A stretch of 64,000 bases of DNA from Herpomyces periplanetae (GCA_009733715.1 WMKJ01000036.1:1-64000); one strand, 5' to 3'; positions 1-12,699 are shown, numbered from the stretch's first letter. Program-made: numbers and translations. Notes: a model not told the origin generated them from the sequence alone.

Positions 1-202
1 GCGAATACATTGCCAGCCGAGATATGATTGTAGATAAAGTTGAACTAATGAAGGATATGGAGTGAGAAACTTGTATACACACTCAAAACTATGCGCTACA
101 TACACTCTGCACAACTAGCCTAAAACCCCACAGCCCCGACTTTCAACTCATCACATTCTTACAAAACCGAACAACCTCGTGAAAACTGCGAAATGCAATG
201 CA

Positions 203-1949
203 TTATGCCATATCATCAACATTTTCTGTGTTGTGCTGTTTGGAACATACTGGGACTTGTGCCGAAGATAATGCGTACGGTGAAGAACATGGTATTACGC
301 ACGGCGTACTCTGAACTGAATTTGACCGGGTGAACGACATCCGATTAAAGCAAGAAACCGACGGAACCATTCGAATGCCAGAGGCCCGCATTGAATCAGC
401 GTGAGAAACTCGTCTATCTCTGGCCAAGAGTAACGGTGAAACTGGATTTCGCACAACCGATTGAGGACAGCTTTGTGGAAGAAACGCGGACGGTGACGGT
501 GGAATAACATTACGCCCACGCTGCCCGTGTAATACACTGTCTGGTACAGTGTTAGATGAATTTAATGTACCAGACGGCGATAATAAAGGCGCATCATACG
601 CCGTTGAAGAGTATGAAACAATTCGATTCGTCCCTAGCCGCCCCGGAATCACCGTATACTGACTAGCTGATCTATTCATTTGAACAAGATATGGAAGCTC
701 ATTTGAATCAGCTACGCTCACTGAACCTGTAAACTCTCCATCCGAACACTCATCAACCCCCGAGAGTACAGCTTGGTCAATAAACGTCGAAGTTCGGCAC
801 TTTCGTATGGACACCATTGGTGAAGGTCCAATAAACGATAAACCGGTAGAATCCGTCCCTGAATCACTCGATATCGACTGTGCAAACTTCCTTGACAGGC
901 TTGATCCAACTTGAGGGAATTGAAAATTCCCTCGGCTAAATACCCCTTCACAATTGCTAGTTTTTTTCGTGCTAAACTTACCCCAACGTGGTATAATTAA
1001 AACGAATAAAAGCGTAAAAAATAAAATAGCCACCGCAACCGATCCAACAATCACTCCAATCACCCGACGACGACCATGATCCAAGGTTGATATGGTCCAT
1101 TCACCTTCTTCACCATTGTTCTGATCATTAAGCGGTGATCCATTGTCCGATCGATCCGAATTTACAACATGATAGCTAACTTCCTCCGAAACCGGTAAAG
1201 AAGTTTGCGTGCTGGACGGCACAAGAGCGTGAATGGTTTTAGCTGGAGGATGAAGCACGGATGTCGCAGACTCAGGTGCATAATTAACGGATTGAGAAAT
1301 AAAAAAAACAGAGGGTGACGAAAACTGCGAAGATGTAAACCGTTTGCTTAGACTCGTATAGATAATGCTATTCCGTTTGGTACCGCATAAAAAACCGTAA
1401 TTCTTCTCTACGGTATTCGTTACCCTTACACAATACGGCAACAAAGGATCAGTGCTATAATGGCCATTAAACCCGTCAATATATCGTGTTTCCCTCACGC
1501 TTTGATACCAACTCGTACCCTCACATACCAAGCTACGCAACCCCCAGTCTCCGGACTACACGGACGTGGTAATATTAATGCATCATGATAATCGAGACAC
1601 GTTGTCCTCGGAGCGCAACTTTGCGCCGTACAACATCCTAAATATCCATCAGAACCTGAAACACATGTTCCAGAGGAGCATGCAACTAAACAAATTAGTC
1701 CAGTCCTACTAACCGCAACATCAACCCTCAAATAATCCAATATAAATCGTTTATATAAGAAATTCAAAAGTATCCCATGATAATACACCGACAAAACACA
1801 CACTTACACAAGCCTGATTCATCACAAATTGTGCGATCGCCAAATAAGGTACCTGTCGATGCGGACGGCGTAACGGCAGGATAATTTGAAGACGCTAGTG
1901 AAGAGTGATAAAATATCAAAAGTGCCAAGTAACTGTGAACTGAATGCAT
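203..1949 (-). CDS. Single-pass membrane receptor-like protein, Cys-rich ectodomain
   Basis: Seen: a start at 1949 gives a hydrophobic signal peptide, then a Cys-rich ectodomain with C-C, S-C and T-T-C motifs (about 1600-1700). A Ser/Thr-rich stalk follows, then one strongly hydrophobic membrane span (about 1010-1080) and a long Ser-rich cytoplasmic tail ending at the stop at 203. Known: many ascomycetes have such proteins (signal peptide, patterned Cys domain ending P-Y-C, one span, variable tail), usually of unknown role, perhaps wall or surface sensing. The first intron runs from 1803 to about 1709 or 1706. Odd: the ectodomain changes frame between about 1560 and 1500. The Cys-rich part is in one frame and the P-Y-C and membrane part in another, with no intron of normal size between. 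This may be a real frameshift, an assembly error or an unusual splice. Class fairly sure, exact protein not. Confidence 0.6.
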
Positions 1950-2150
1950 GATGATCCACCTGAAGGACAAAATTTTGAATTGGGAGTTAGTAGGGCCATG
2001 TGGGCTAGGTAGTAGATGAAATTTATCAAAATCGAAACCCACAACCCGCCATCATAGTTTGTAAACGTTGATGTGTTGCCGTGACAAGTTTTAACAGCAA
2101 TGCCATCTCAATATAAAAGCATGTTTTCCAATTCATGTTTGACTGTACCC

Positions 2151-3713
2151 TTAATGTGAAAAATCGCTATCTGGTAACCAGAATAATACGTCAGTATCAG
2201 CTGATACCATCATATTAAAACGTGGATTATATCCGACAACTTCTTGACGACAATTCGACGAAGCCGGTAATGATGAGGACGATGAGTTGGGTAGGACAGA
2301 ACAAGATAAACTGTAGCTAGGATTAAGCACATTTCCATCCGAGCGCTTTGATTGTTGCTGTTCAATTAATGATGCTGTTGAGCCAGTATTGGGAAAATTA
2401 CCCGTGGTAACGTCCCAAACAAGCAAACTTCCATCTCTATCCTGGTTGTTATTCTCATCCAATAATGATTGTTGATGCATCGACGTATAATCATACAATT
2501 CGCCTGTTCCCATTGATGCTGACTGAGTATAAGAATAAGGAGAAGGGTATTTGCTCGCTTCCGATAATATACCTCCCCCTCCAATAACGTATCTTCCATC
2601 AGGGCTCCAACATGTATCCCCTTGAGAGTAAGCTGTTCGATTGTTCGGTGCACCCTTCACTGAAGATTTGCTCTCAGAAAATTTCAATTCACTCAAATTA
2701 GTTTCACCATTCCCTCTCCCTGATAATCCAGATGAGTCTCTCTCCCCTGGTAACAGTCGTGATGATGTTCTCCATCCGCGCTTAGCTAGGTACGCTCGCA
2801 AACTCCCGTCAAATGCGTCTAACACGTAATGTCCCATACCTGCCGTGCTAACGAGTAAACATTTTCCATCGTTTGAAAATGATATTCTCGTCCACAGGCT
2901 AACATCTTTATTACTGCTGTCGGTGTCCGATACATTTCTTCCCGCTAATATCTTATCATTTGGGTGCCCAAATTTATTTCTTGGCGTCGCTTGTTTAGCA
3001 ACGCCTTCGATTCCAAATCGACTTTCAATAGCCTGTAGGTCAAACGTTGCAAATGGTGCACGATCAAAATTCCTCAAATCATACAACAATATGCTCTGAG
3101 TGGGTGGCGATGCTATTGCAATTACTGAAGCCGATGGATCGTAAGCCGCAAGTAAGGGTGAATGTAGCCTTAGCATGCCTGTGCAGTTAGGTGTATTTAA
3201 CGCCCATAGCCGAACTGTGTTATCCACAGAACATGATAAAAATGTATCATCTCCCGGACATAGTTCTATGGTAGTCACAGCCCCAGTATGTCCATGGTAG
3301 TATCGAATGTATGAGTTATCGTGTGTTGACAGGTAACGAATAGTATCGTCAATCTTTGTTGACGCGTATAAAATACTTGGTGTATGATGAGTAAATCTTG
3401 CAAGATCAACTCCATACTTTTGCGATCGTAACAGTTTGTCACTTTTTCCATCTTTACAATTGTACAGATGTAAGGTATCATCGTTCCGCGCAATTACCAC
3501 GTATTCTCCCGTATCGTCAAAATCGAGCGATAGAACTGCCGATTGCTGCCCATCTTCAGGGCGGAACTGCTAGAGGGAAATAAGCGTTGTTGAATCGTTT
3601 TTAATACTCCCGTTAATAACTAATAAACTAACCTTCACTGGTCGGAATGTCGATATAACATCACACACACGAGCAGTTGACGCTTTTGGAGCTTCCCCTG
3701 CTCCACTTGGCAT
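2151..3713 (-). CDS. SWD2: WD40 protein Swd2/WDR82 (COMPASS and cleavage-polyadenylation factor)
   Basis: Swd2 is a WD40 subunit of the Set1/COMPASS H3K4 methyltransferase and, in yeast, of the cleavage and polyadenylation factor. Two exons: 3713-3633, then 3569-2151 after a 63-nt intron with donor GTTAGT; the join reads R-P-V-K-Q-F-R-P and total length is about 499 aa. Family hallmarks seen: K-Y-G-V-D-L-A-R-F-T-H, K-I-D-D-T-I-R-Y-L, H-D-N-S-Y-I-R-Y, D-D-T-F-L-S-C-S-V-D-N-T-V-R-L-W, F-A-T-F-D-L and the terminal Y-N-P-R-F-N-M ... F-W-L-P-D. Odd: animal WDR82 is about 313 aa, and the extra length here is three Ser/Asn/Gln-rich insertions in the C-terminal half of the propeller. The start was chosen because the intron joins it to the conserved N-terminal strand. 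Confidence 0.9.
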
Positions 3714-4643
3714 TACTTTCTGTGGTAAGTCTCTATATTCAATTAACCTCCAATTGACAGAAAAAACCAAAATTCTAAAATTCACAAAGTATTCCGAATA
3801 ACCATCATTTGAGGAATCTCGCCGTATCTCTACCCTTGGATCCAGTACATCTCCAGATCGCCTTGCCTCTTACAGCACAACTTTCGCTTATTGTTCTTAT
3901 GTAATCAATTCATGTGATCTAATCTTTCCACAGCACAATCGAGCGGTAATACGGTGCATTTGATATGAAAGTATTTTGGATGTGGGGAAGGTGGAATTAG
4001 AAAAAAAATAGTAATAATAGAGGAAAATAATTACGTAGAGAATTAAGTTGGGTTGAAATTTAACAACTTAAAATGTTTTAATACCATTTATCCACAGAAA
4101 TAACTTTAAAGAGTATTAAAAGAATTTCGACTGCCTAACCAATGACTTCTTCCCTCCTTGGAAGGCTGTTAACCTTAAACGGAATGAACTGGAGCACGTG
4201 ACCAAAACAACTGATGGTGAATGGAAAATTGGAGGAAATTTTTACGGTTTACACATAAAAGTGTAATGTGTTAAGTAGATTGGAGTATTTTTTATTTTTG
4301 AAGTGCGCATGAGGCTAGGGATAAAACCAATTTTCAGGGTAAATAGGCTAGAGTTATTAGTTCGGGTAAACTTGTGAAGGCGACGTACATATAAGCAATG
4401 ATTGATACTGATGAGTCTTAATCAAAAAAATTTAAGGTAATGGGATGCAAGAAAAGCAAGTGGTTAGGTATAGTTTGATAGTAAACCTGGATTGCTCGAG
4501 AATTGTTGATATACCATAAAAAAGTAAACCTCAAGCCTCACACCACGTGTCCAGTTAATACCAAACTCCTGATTATGATTGAAGGGTAGAACCTAGTAGG
4601 TTGGTGGTGATGCATAAATGATGGTAAAGACTAGGGGGAATGG
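3714..4643. other. Intergenic, SWD2 upstream / EAF3 downstream
   Basis: AT-rich, with stops in all frames and no RNA gene recognised. CACGTG palindromes lie at 4195-4200 and 4544-4549. The first is about 480 nt upstream of the SWD2 start and may belong to its promoter; the second lies closer to the end of EAF3. Confidence 0.5.
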
Positions 4644-6048
4644 TCACTCTTCCTGCTCCAAATCAAAAGCTGACCACTGCTGATACTCATGAGATAAATA
4701 CTTTTCAATATTCTCTGACAAAGATAACCAATGAGAAAACTTAATCAACTCCTCACGCATCTGATCAATTGTAGCACGACTCATATTAGTGTGGGCTATT
4801 AGTTCTGGAATGACGGCTATTCCGTTCTGTCAGCCCTACGCGTTTCAGAGCTTGAGGGCCCACATATATTCAGGTGTTCCTTTCAAATTCACAACTGGGC
4901 ACTTGCCGTATCCAGACACTTGCATGTGAAACGTATGCCGCGCCATTTGGGGGGGGAAGCAGCCCCTCGATACGGAAAGAGCAACTCAACAAAAGTAAAA
5001 TTTCAAACTTACACAATAATCGTAACAAGTGTTCAGCACCATAAATGTCGGCCATACATCTTCCTGCTAAATCGTCTAGTGGATCGTTTATCCGACGGTA
5101 GATTTCCGCATATTGTTGTCGTTCGTATTTGTATAGGAGTAATTTACCAAGTGTAACGTTAAAGTATTCACGTAAACCCTCAACTACTTCATCTAGTAAT
5201 AAACGTTCGGCAGATTCAGTATCGCGACTTTTACTCTCTTCATTGCCGTAATCTTGAAGTATTATGGAAACGGGGGTTTTGGATGGTAATGCTACTAATT
5301 GATAGTGCTTTGTCACAAATTCCCAGTCATCAACCAATAAACTTTTCAGTAGCATAGGTAATGGGATCCACACGCTAGGTCGTGAATAGTAAACATCTTC
5401 CTAATATGTCATGAAAATCTTATTAGTTAAAATAATTCCATTAATATATTCATATTCACTTGCAAACGTAGCTGGAAGTGAAAGAAAATACAATTTAACG
5501 TTAATAGTGTTCTTTTACTACTTTATCGTCAGAGACTTACATCTTCCATTTCTGAATTCCGTAAAGTTTTGCTTCGTTGCGCTGTTGCCCGCGCTGATTC
5601 TGTATTCGAGACATTCGAAGTCTCCGATGTACGGATTCGACTCCGTTCTCTCAATACCGCCTCCTTCTTTTGTTCTAAGCGAGCGAGATCTCTTCGTAGA
5701 ACACTAGCCAAAGTTTTATTTGCCGGCGTCAACTTTCGTAATCGATCCTGTGATACCCAGTCGTCCCATCTATGATATAAATTTCAATTATTTAATATTT
5801 TCATGTTAATAAATGTATCGTCAACTTTATTCTAATTCAATCAACCTAAAATTTCCATTTTTAACCTTTAGCTTGTGTTTAACTTACTTATTCTTCCATC
5901 CTTTATAGTGGATTTTGTAGGTCCAACGTGATGATCTGCCATCAGGTTCACCGGCTTTGATGTCCAAAATTTTGGCATCATATAGTAGTTCATGGTAAAA
6001 ACACAATACGTCTTCATTTTTTTCAAATTTGGGTACCTGTACCGTCAT
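4644..6048 (-). CDS. EAF3: Eaf3/MRG15 chromodomain protein (NuA4 and Rpd3S)
   Basis: Eaf3 reads H3K36 methylation and is shared by the NuA4 acetyltransferase and the Rpd3S deacetylase. Four exons: 6048-5888, 5769-5541, 5400-5013 and 4816-4644. They sum to 951 nt, giving 316 aa, a normal family size. Exon 1 and the start of exon 2 encode the chromo barrel (D-V-L-C-F-Y-H, I-H-Y-K-G-W-K-N joined to K-W-D-D-W-V, D-R-L). Exon 2 also carries a charged linker. Exons 3 and 4 encode the MRG domain (L-V-D-D-W-E, L-L-Y-K-Y-E-R-Q-Q-Y, I-Y-G-A-E-H-L-L-R-L-L joined to S-V-I-P-E-L-I-A-H-T-N-M, then F-S-H-W-L-S). The last intron (5012-4817, 196 nt) is longer than its neighbours and contains a G tract. The gene is divergent from SEC10 across a shared 580-nt spacer. 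Confidence 0.93.
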
Positions 6049-6628
6049 ACTGAGTCGTATAGTTGAGTTTTAAAATGGTAAAATAGATACGCCTAAATTG
6101 TAATACAATTAATCTGATATGCTAACCCGTGAAATAGTAGACTATGCATAACTTTATTCAATCTGAAAAGTAAATTACTTTGCGAAAACAAAGGTCAACT
6201 TTACTAACTTTGACCCGCACTCATACATTAAGGATTAATAGCCTATAACTGCTAACAAGAATATATTGAGCTTTTTGATAACTTTACCTGGGTCGTGCTG
6301 TGCTGTGCAAATGCTACACTGAATCATAATGTACGTACTACACTATTCTACGCTATTCTTGAAAACGCTGTACTGTACCAACACGGACAGTACCATTCCA
6401 TTCTATCCCATATTACGTCACGGCCAATGTCCTTGCCTTGTCCACTGGCCACTTAATACACCACCAGCCGCAGTGGCTTTGACTAGCTTACGTACACAGA
6501 AAATTAATCTGGACGGTGTCGGAATTATAATAATACGCTGAAAAGTTCATAGACATTCGACACACGAAGAAATTGAGGATATACAAGTTATACAAATCAA
6601 TTAAGTTTAACAAAAGTTTTGAATTATC
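6049..6628. promoter_or_regulatory. Divergent promoter region, EAF3 / SEC10
   Basis: A 580-nt spacer between the start codons of EAF3 (minus) and SEC10 (plus). It must hold both promoters. No clear TATA box or CACGTG was seen. A short open frame at 6329-6541 has no coding character that I recognise. Confidence 0.6.
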
Positions 6629-9286
6629 ATGGCTAGCTTGCCGAATTTATCAGGATCAAATTCGAACTTAGTTTGTACATCCAATATAACGCTTGATACA
6701 TTCGTGACGAAAGATTTTGTGGTGAAAGATTTCATAGAAAATCTTACAAAAAGTGCACTCTCTTCAACATCATCAGGGCGTGGTGGACCACCACATCATG
6801 GGACTGGAGATGATGTATTTGATGCTAAACCGTTAATTCGCACCTTTGAATCAGCTCTAACGCGTTTACAAAGTTTGTCGGAAGATTTGGATGCACAAGA
6901 AAATGAATTACGTACAAACGTACGCCGTGCGGAAGTTCAACATAATCAAAATGTTACAGGACTCAGTAAAAAATTAAATAAAGCTATTAACGATTTTAAT
7001 GAACTAGAAAACAGTTTACATACTAGTTCAGAAATCATGTCTAACCCGAATAAATCTTCCCGCGATGATGGAAAATCTGGATTACCCGGATTGGATAGCA
7101 ACGAAAGTGATGCGGTACGCTTGGGTGAAGTATTACAAGAAATGGATAAACAACGGCAAAGAGCCCAAGATGCAAAATGCTTAATTCAATACTGGCAAGA
7201 GGTTTCAGTGACAGGATCACTATCGAGCTTAGAGAATATGCGCCGTATGGGTGGTAGTGAAAATAAAGTTAGATGCGCCACAATTGCACGGCAGCTACTG
7301 CGAATTTGTGCTCAACTTGAAAAAAAAGATGAATCGAGAAAATTGAATAATTCTGGTCGTTCTTCACAACAAGGCATACATGATCAAACTCATAAATCCG
7401 ATAAACCATCACCTCGGGAAGTTATTGAAAAATATTTGGAAAAGTTAGAAAAGGATTTACTTCGTCAATTTGACGAGTTTTACCGTAAGCAGAATTTTGC
7501 TGGTATGCGAGAATGCGCCACAGCGTTACAAGATTTTAATGATGGAAATAGCGTTATATCTCTCTTTGTCAATCAGCATGGCTTTTTTATCGATTGTAGC
7601 CTACTTATCGGTGATGATGATTCAGAAATACTAAACGATCAAAGCATGTGGGCTCGATTAGCCGATCCGGATGATGAATCACCCGGCATTAATACATCAT
7701 TGAAAGCATTAATTGATGAAGTTCGAGTTGTAATACAAGACGAATCTACTATTATTAAACAAGCTTTCCCAAATTCAGAGGAAGTATTATCTCGGTTTAT
7801 ACAGCGAATATTTCAGCAGTCTATACAACAAAAGGTTGAACGAGTGTTGTCCAAAGCTGATACCATATCATCATTAGCGTTTTTACGTTCTTATCAAAGT
7901 GCACGTAGCTATGTTGAAAGTCTTATTGAAGGTCTGAAATCTCATGGATTGATTGAACATCCAGAGCCCGTATCACCGCATATCGCCACAGTACTTGATC
8001 AACAGTTAGAAGAACTTTTTATTCCATACTTCTCCGGATCAACGTACATTGAACGTGAGAAGAAAAATTTGGAAGAGTTGTATTTATCACTTCTTTTTAA
8101 GTTTACCACGTACAATACGACAAAAAGGAAAAAATTACCCACGGGTTACCTTGCCGCACTTGGTCAACGTAGCAAAGAGTTTCTAACGTCCGCTCGCGAT
8201 ACCTACTTGGAACAATTAGAATCCGCAGACTTACCTGCCTCGCAAAAAGCAATTCTACTACGCATTGCGGGATTTAAGGATTCGGATGGTGATAAAAAGG
8301 ATGACATTGAAGTTTATGAAGAGGATTCACACCTTAATCTAGATTATGCAAAGCGAATGATAAAATGGCTAGCAGAAGGTGTTGGTCGTGGCATTGAGTT
8401 AAGCGGCGGAAATGAAGTACCGAAAGATGTACAAGCTCTTTTTAATTTACTTTTGACCCATATGTCAGATAACTATGTTCAAACAGCATTAGACGGAATT
8501 CTGGAAGCAGCACAGTCTCAGGATATTGGTAAAACTGAGCCATATTTAGGTTATATGACAATGCTCTATACTGCGACAAAAATTCTTAAATTATTAGAGC
8601 AGACAGCCGTAACCATGATTATACCGTTGGCATTGCCTAATGTGACGGTACGCCGCGATTTGGAAACTTCGGTTAAGGCTCACACAGCGAATATGGAAAG
8701 TAAAATATCCCTTGTACTACATCGAACTTTGGACATTGTGCTAGGATATGTGGAAAAGTTATTACAAGGTCAGAAGAAGAGTGACTTTAGACCCAAGAAT
8801 GATGATGAACTTAGTCAATATTTGGACGCTTTACAAACACCGACGTGTGCAGCTGTTTACGGATTTTTGAGTAAAGTTGCGCGGATTATGATGGACGCTT
8901 TAAACGGTGGTAACGTACGTATGTTTTTCCACGAATTAGCCATGGGGGTACGCGGACTTTTATTTGAGCATCTACGACGATTCACCGTCTCATTAGCGGG
9001 AGGTTTGGTGGTAAGTAAGGATGTTAATAAGTATGCAGAATTAGTAGGTACGTGGCCAATTGATACGGAATCCAAGTTTGCACAATCTGGGGGCATGTCA
9101 ACTTTGGTTGATGTGGCGAACTTTTTCGTTGTGGGACCGGATGCATTACGAGATAGGTTAAAACCAGGAGCTGGTGGCTCGGGTCGCAGTAAAGAAGAGA
9201 TAGTTGAATTACGAAGATTTGTCGAAAGAAGAGAGGACTCAAGCACACCGGTTGTACAATCAATATTAAACGGGGTTAACGTTTAA
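6629..9286 (+). CDS. SEC10: Exocyst complex subunit Sec10
   Basis: Sec10 is a subunit of the exocyst, which tethers secretory vesicles to the plasma membrane at sites of growth. This is a single exon of 885 aa, a usual size for fungal Sec10, and starts at an ATG after ATC. Seen: an N-terminal segment F-V-V-K-D-F-I-E, then P-L-I-R-T-F-E-S-A-L with a heptad-rich stretch (about residues 70-125) expected to form coiled coil. Conserved core blocks follow: Q-L-L-R-I-C-A-Q-L, F-I-Q-R-I-F-Q-Q-S-I-Q-Q-K, I-S-S-L-A-F-L-R-S, L-D-Q-Q-L-E-E-L-F and Y-I-E-R-E-K-K-N-L-E-E-L-Y. A low-complexity insert lies near residues 130-160. The C-terminal third is helical, as in the family, with an M-F-F-H-E-L motif. 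Identity comes from remembered family patterns and is secure. Confidence 0.93.
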   Translation: MASLPNLSGSNSNLVCTSNITLDTFVTKDFVVKDFIENLTKSALSSTSSGRGGPPHHGTGDDVFDAKPLIRTFESALTRLQSLSEDLDAQENELRTNVRRAEVQHNQNVTGLSKKLNKAINDFNELENSLHTSSEIMSNPNKSSRDDGKSGLPGLDSNESDAVRLGEVLQEMDKQRQRAQDAKCLIQYWQEVSVTGSLSSLENMRRMGGSENKVRCATIARQLLRICAQLEKKDESRKLNNSGRSSQQGIHDQTHKSDKPSPREVIEKYLEKLEKDLLRQFDEFYRKQNFAGMRECATALQDFNDGNSVISLFVNQHGFFIDCSLLIGDDDSEILNDQSMWARLADPDDESPGINTSLKALIDEVRVVIQDESTIIKQAFPNSEEVLSRFIQRIFQQSIQQKVERVLSKADTISSLAFLRSYQSARSYVESLIEGLKSHGLIEHPEPVSPHIATVLDQQLEELFIPYFSGSTYIEREKKNLEELYLSLLFKFTTYNTTKRKKLPTGYLAALGQRSKEFLTSARDTYLEQLESADLPASQKAILLRIAGFKDSDGDKKDDIEVYEEDSHLNLDYAKRMIKWLAEGVGRGIELSGGNEVPKDVQALFNLLLTHMSDNYVQTALDGILEAAQSQDIGKTEPYLGYMTMLYTATKILKLLEQTAVTMIIPLALPNVTVRRDLETSVKAHTANMESKISLVLHRTLDIVLGYVEKLLQGQKKSDFRPKNDDELSQYLDALQTPTCAAVYGFLSKVARIMMDALNGGNVRMFFHELAMGVRGLLFEHLRRFTVSLAGGLVVSKDVNKYAELVGTWPIDTESKFAQSGGMSTLVDVANFFVVGPDALRDRLKPGAGGSGRSKEEIVELRRFVERREDSSTPVVQSILNGVNV

Positions 9287-9546
9287 ATCAATCTATAGAA
9301 CGCACTTAAATTACACATTGATATTGCTCAATAGCTGCATATAAAAGAATCACCACATGTATACGGTGGCTCTATTAAATATGTATGAGCAATTTAGAGT
9401 GTAGAAATAATTGAAAGCTTGAGGATAATTATGATAAACCATTAGCAAGTTAAAAATGTGTATTAACTTGGCTAAACATTATCCTCGTGAGAGGCGGCGA
9501 CCACTTTAAATTATACTCGCTTAGTAATCCATTGCTGGATTAGGGT

Positions 9547-10011
<465 letters not shown>

Positions 10012-11349
10012 TGTAACGAAGATGTGAGAAGATAAGAGTAAAGGTTATTCGGGCAGATATAGTAAAAATGTTGGTAGAAGAAAAAAAATTGCGATGAATA
10101 TATACGATAAAACCTTGACCAAATTTGTATGATGAGATAAGTGAAATTATCAAGGAATAAATTTCGACTTCAAAACGGGTAAATTACAAGTAGAAGCTTG
10201 TGAACAACTTCTCTGTAAAATTGAGAGTAAGTATGTGGATCACGTGATGATATACACTCTAGATTGGTGAAGTTAAAATTTCCCGACGGGAGAAAATTTT
10301 GGAAAGTGTTTTAAAAAGATATGTTGAGTCAGCAGCTAATGATTTGTTATACATGTAAACGCATTAGTCATGGATTAATTTCCAGCTTGATTACGTGGAT
10401 TGATTAGGCAAGCGGATGGGAAGAAGGGGAAACGAAGAAAGGCGTAGAAGGTTTGGTTAAAGGGAATCGAACGATTGATAAATTATATCTTTCGGGCAAA
10501 CTGATTTTAAAGCGTAATATAAAGAGAACCGGTTTGGTATGATAGAGAATCGATGGGATTAGCTCGTCTAAGCTTAGCGTGTGTAAGGGTGCATGCATAA
10601 TCATATACATGAATGAGGGGGAAGTATGAAATTAAGCTAGTTTGACAGTCCCTCGTATAGAATTATGAAAGAGGCGTGATTTAGGATTGGTGTGAACCAG
10701 CCATATAATTGGTGAGTATCAAGTTTGTCACAATGAATTGTGAAACTAGGCAACTAGAATATGAGGATTTATATGGTGTGTGTTTATTACAGTTTTTAAA
10801 ATATCCTACAGTGTGTACATGCTGAAATTATTTTATAATACACTGTAAACAATACCGCGGGTAAGATAATGGTAGGACAATGTCACCGATGCATTAAATA
10901 GAGTGTATTACACAATGGGAAGGATATTCGATACGTGTACAATCAAGATAACGTTATCTCCACGTAGAGAATTGCACTTATACACATGCGCTCTCGAATA
11001 TGCACATTTGTTCATCCAAATCTCTATCAAACCTTACCAAACAACAACAAACCATTCTAAAACACCAACTTTATATCAAAATGTGGCTGTGCAATCTCTA
11101 GTATGTGGCTTGTACGGAATGCAAACGAGTATTTATCAAGTTGGGAGTGATTCATTTTTCCTTTCTCCCTTCGTTTAACCCTTCGCCCATTCACTAAATC
11201 ATTGCACGTTTACCACAAAAATATTTTCTGCATACGCACATTTTACGCTTTAAGTATCACAAATCACGCGTTTTGATAACTCTTCCATCTTATTTCGCTA
11301 TTAGCCGAATCTTTTACACCCTTTTCGCCATCCACTTTTACCCCTCCAA
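10012..11349. other. Divergent intergenic region, RPS27 / Mpv17-like gene
   Basis: 1.3 kb with no convincing gene. A CACGTG at 10241-10246 sits about 230 nt upstream of the RPS27 start; another (9963-9968) is inside its proposed first intron. A pyrimidine-rich stretch (about 11340-11400) runs into the start of the plus-strand gene. Confidence 0.5.
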
Positions 11350-12699
11350 ATGTTCTCTTCTCCCACTTCCTCGTCGTCCTTTCTCTCCCCCCCTCTCGTC
11401 AAGCGTCTACTGCCTGGCTCGGCGGTAAGTTTTTCCGTTCCAAATGGTTTTGCGTGACGCTCTTAGGATATATCGTGGACGGTTTATCCAAGTTGGCTGA
11501 ATTAGGTTTACGTTTGGCTAATATAGTTCGGGTAACGGAATGTGGCATGGCCTGTCCTAACCTGTGTCAATGATTTTATAGTTTCTTCCTCATCTCACTT
11601 TATTATTATTGCAGATGATTTCCATACTGATTTTAACGCGGAAATTCTCTTACTACTACTCATCTCGGCCCAGTATGTTGTACAATCTTAACCATTATGT
11701 ATTCATGTGTGGATTGGTCTTTACATTATTTGTGCTGGGCAACTAATTTTCTCATGACTTATTCTTCATTAGTCTTAACAACCATGGTCACTAATTCCGT
11801 ATGTACTTTACCTCGTCTGGGCATGCCTTCATTTATTTTTAATTGCGCTAGCTTACACTATCGTTTTAGCTATTAAGTGGAATCGCTGACACTGTTGCCC
11901 AATCTCTCATGCTAATACGATCTCATTCATCGAGAAAATCTATGCGAATAAAAAATTCTCATGAAGGTGAAGTCCTCGTTGTTCATGATGAGGAGGGTAG
12001 TGATGAGTACTCTTATTCCCATGAGTTTCAAGTTCTCGAAGCCAAAGATCATGATTCCTCAGTGTCGTCCCGATCTCTATCTTTCATCCCTTCTACTAAA
12101 CCGCTCATGTCTACCCCATCGTTTAATCATGCAAGGCTATTTCGCTTCCTCGTGTACGGCTTTTTAATCGCACCTGTCCAATTGAAATGGCTACATTTTC
12201 TTTCTCAATTATTTCCCGTGACTCAGCATTCATCATTTTCCCCGGTAGTTAAACGGGTAGTTTTGGATCAAATAGTTTTTGCGCCACTCGGTAAATATTT
12301 TCAATTTTTCATCACCAAATTTTTGAATCAATATTTAACTTATTTTCACCCGTACCCTTTAGGATTGGCTTTCTTCTTCACGTTCATGTCACTTACCGAG
12401 CGGGATTTTCGCAATGTTTTACCCAAAAAATTCCGCGAGTTATTTATACCTTCACTGAAGGCAAATTATTTAGTTTGGCCTACTGTGCAGTTTTTGAACT
12501 TCCAAGTCTTCCCCTTAAAGTATCAAATCGTGAGTTCAACGCAATCAATTGCGCTCATCTTTATTCATATGGGCCACCATTTTCCGAACCAGTTAATTGT
12601 TTAACTAACAGTCCATGTGAATTTTCCAAATAGCCTTTTGTTTCTACTGTCGGCATTCTCTGGACAACTTTTCTGTCTTTTACAAATTCATCCCACTAA
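11350..12699 (+). CDS. Mpv17/PMP22-family mitochondrial or peroxisomal membrane protein
   Basis: Small multi-span protein of the Mpv17/PMP22/Sym1 family (organelle inner membrane, proposed channel or metabolite homeostasis). Five exons: 11350-11424, 11615-11672, 11773-11798, 11870-12529 and 12634-12699. They sum to 885 nt and give 294 aa. Junctions rebuild the family: S-R-P-I-L-T-T-M-V-T-N-S joined to L-L-S-G-I-A-D-T-V-A-Q; then R-F-L-V-Y-G; W-P-T-V-Q-F-L-N-F; and Y-Q-I joined to P-F-V-S-T-V-G-I-L-W. Reading through the last intron gives a different tail, so that intron matters. Exon 1 codes a Ser/Pro-rich leader with Lys and Arg that could target mitochondria. An acidic hydrophilic insert (about residues 70-115) separates the first two hydrophobic regions; longer inserts occur in some fungal members. 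The exact orthologue (Sym1 or a paralogue) is not settled. Confidence 0.85.

Noticed and set aside
12530-12604. Read-through C terminus of the Mpv17-like protein
   Set aside because: A GTGAGT donor at 12530 and acceptor at 12633 restore the family ending P-F-V-S-T-V-G; the unspliced tail fits nothing.
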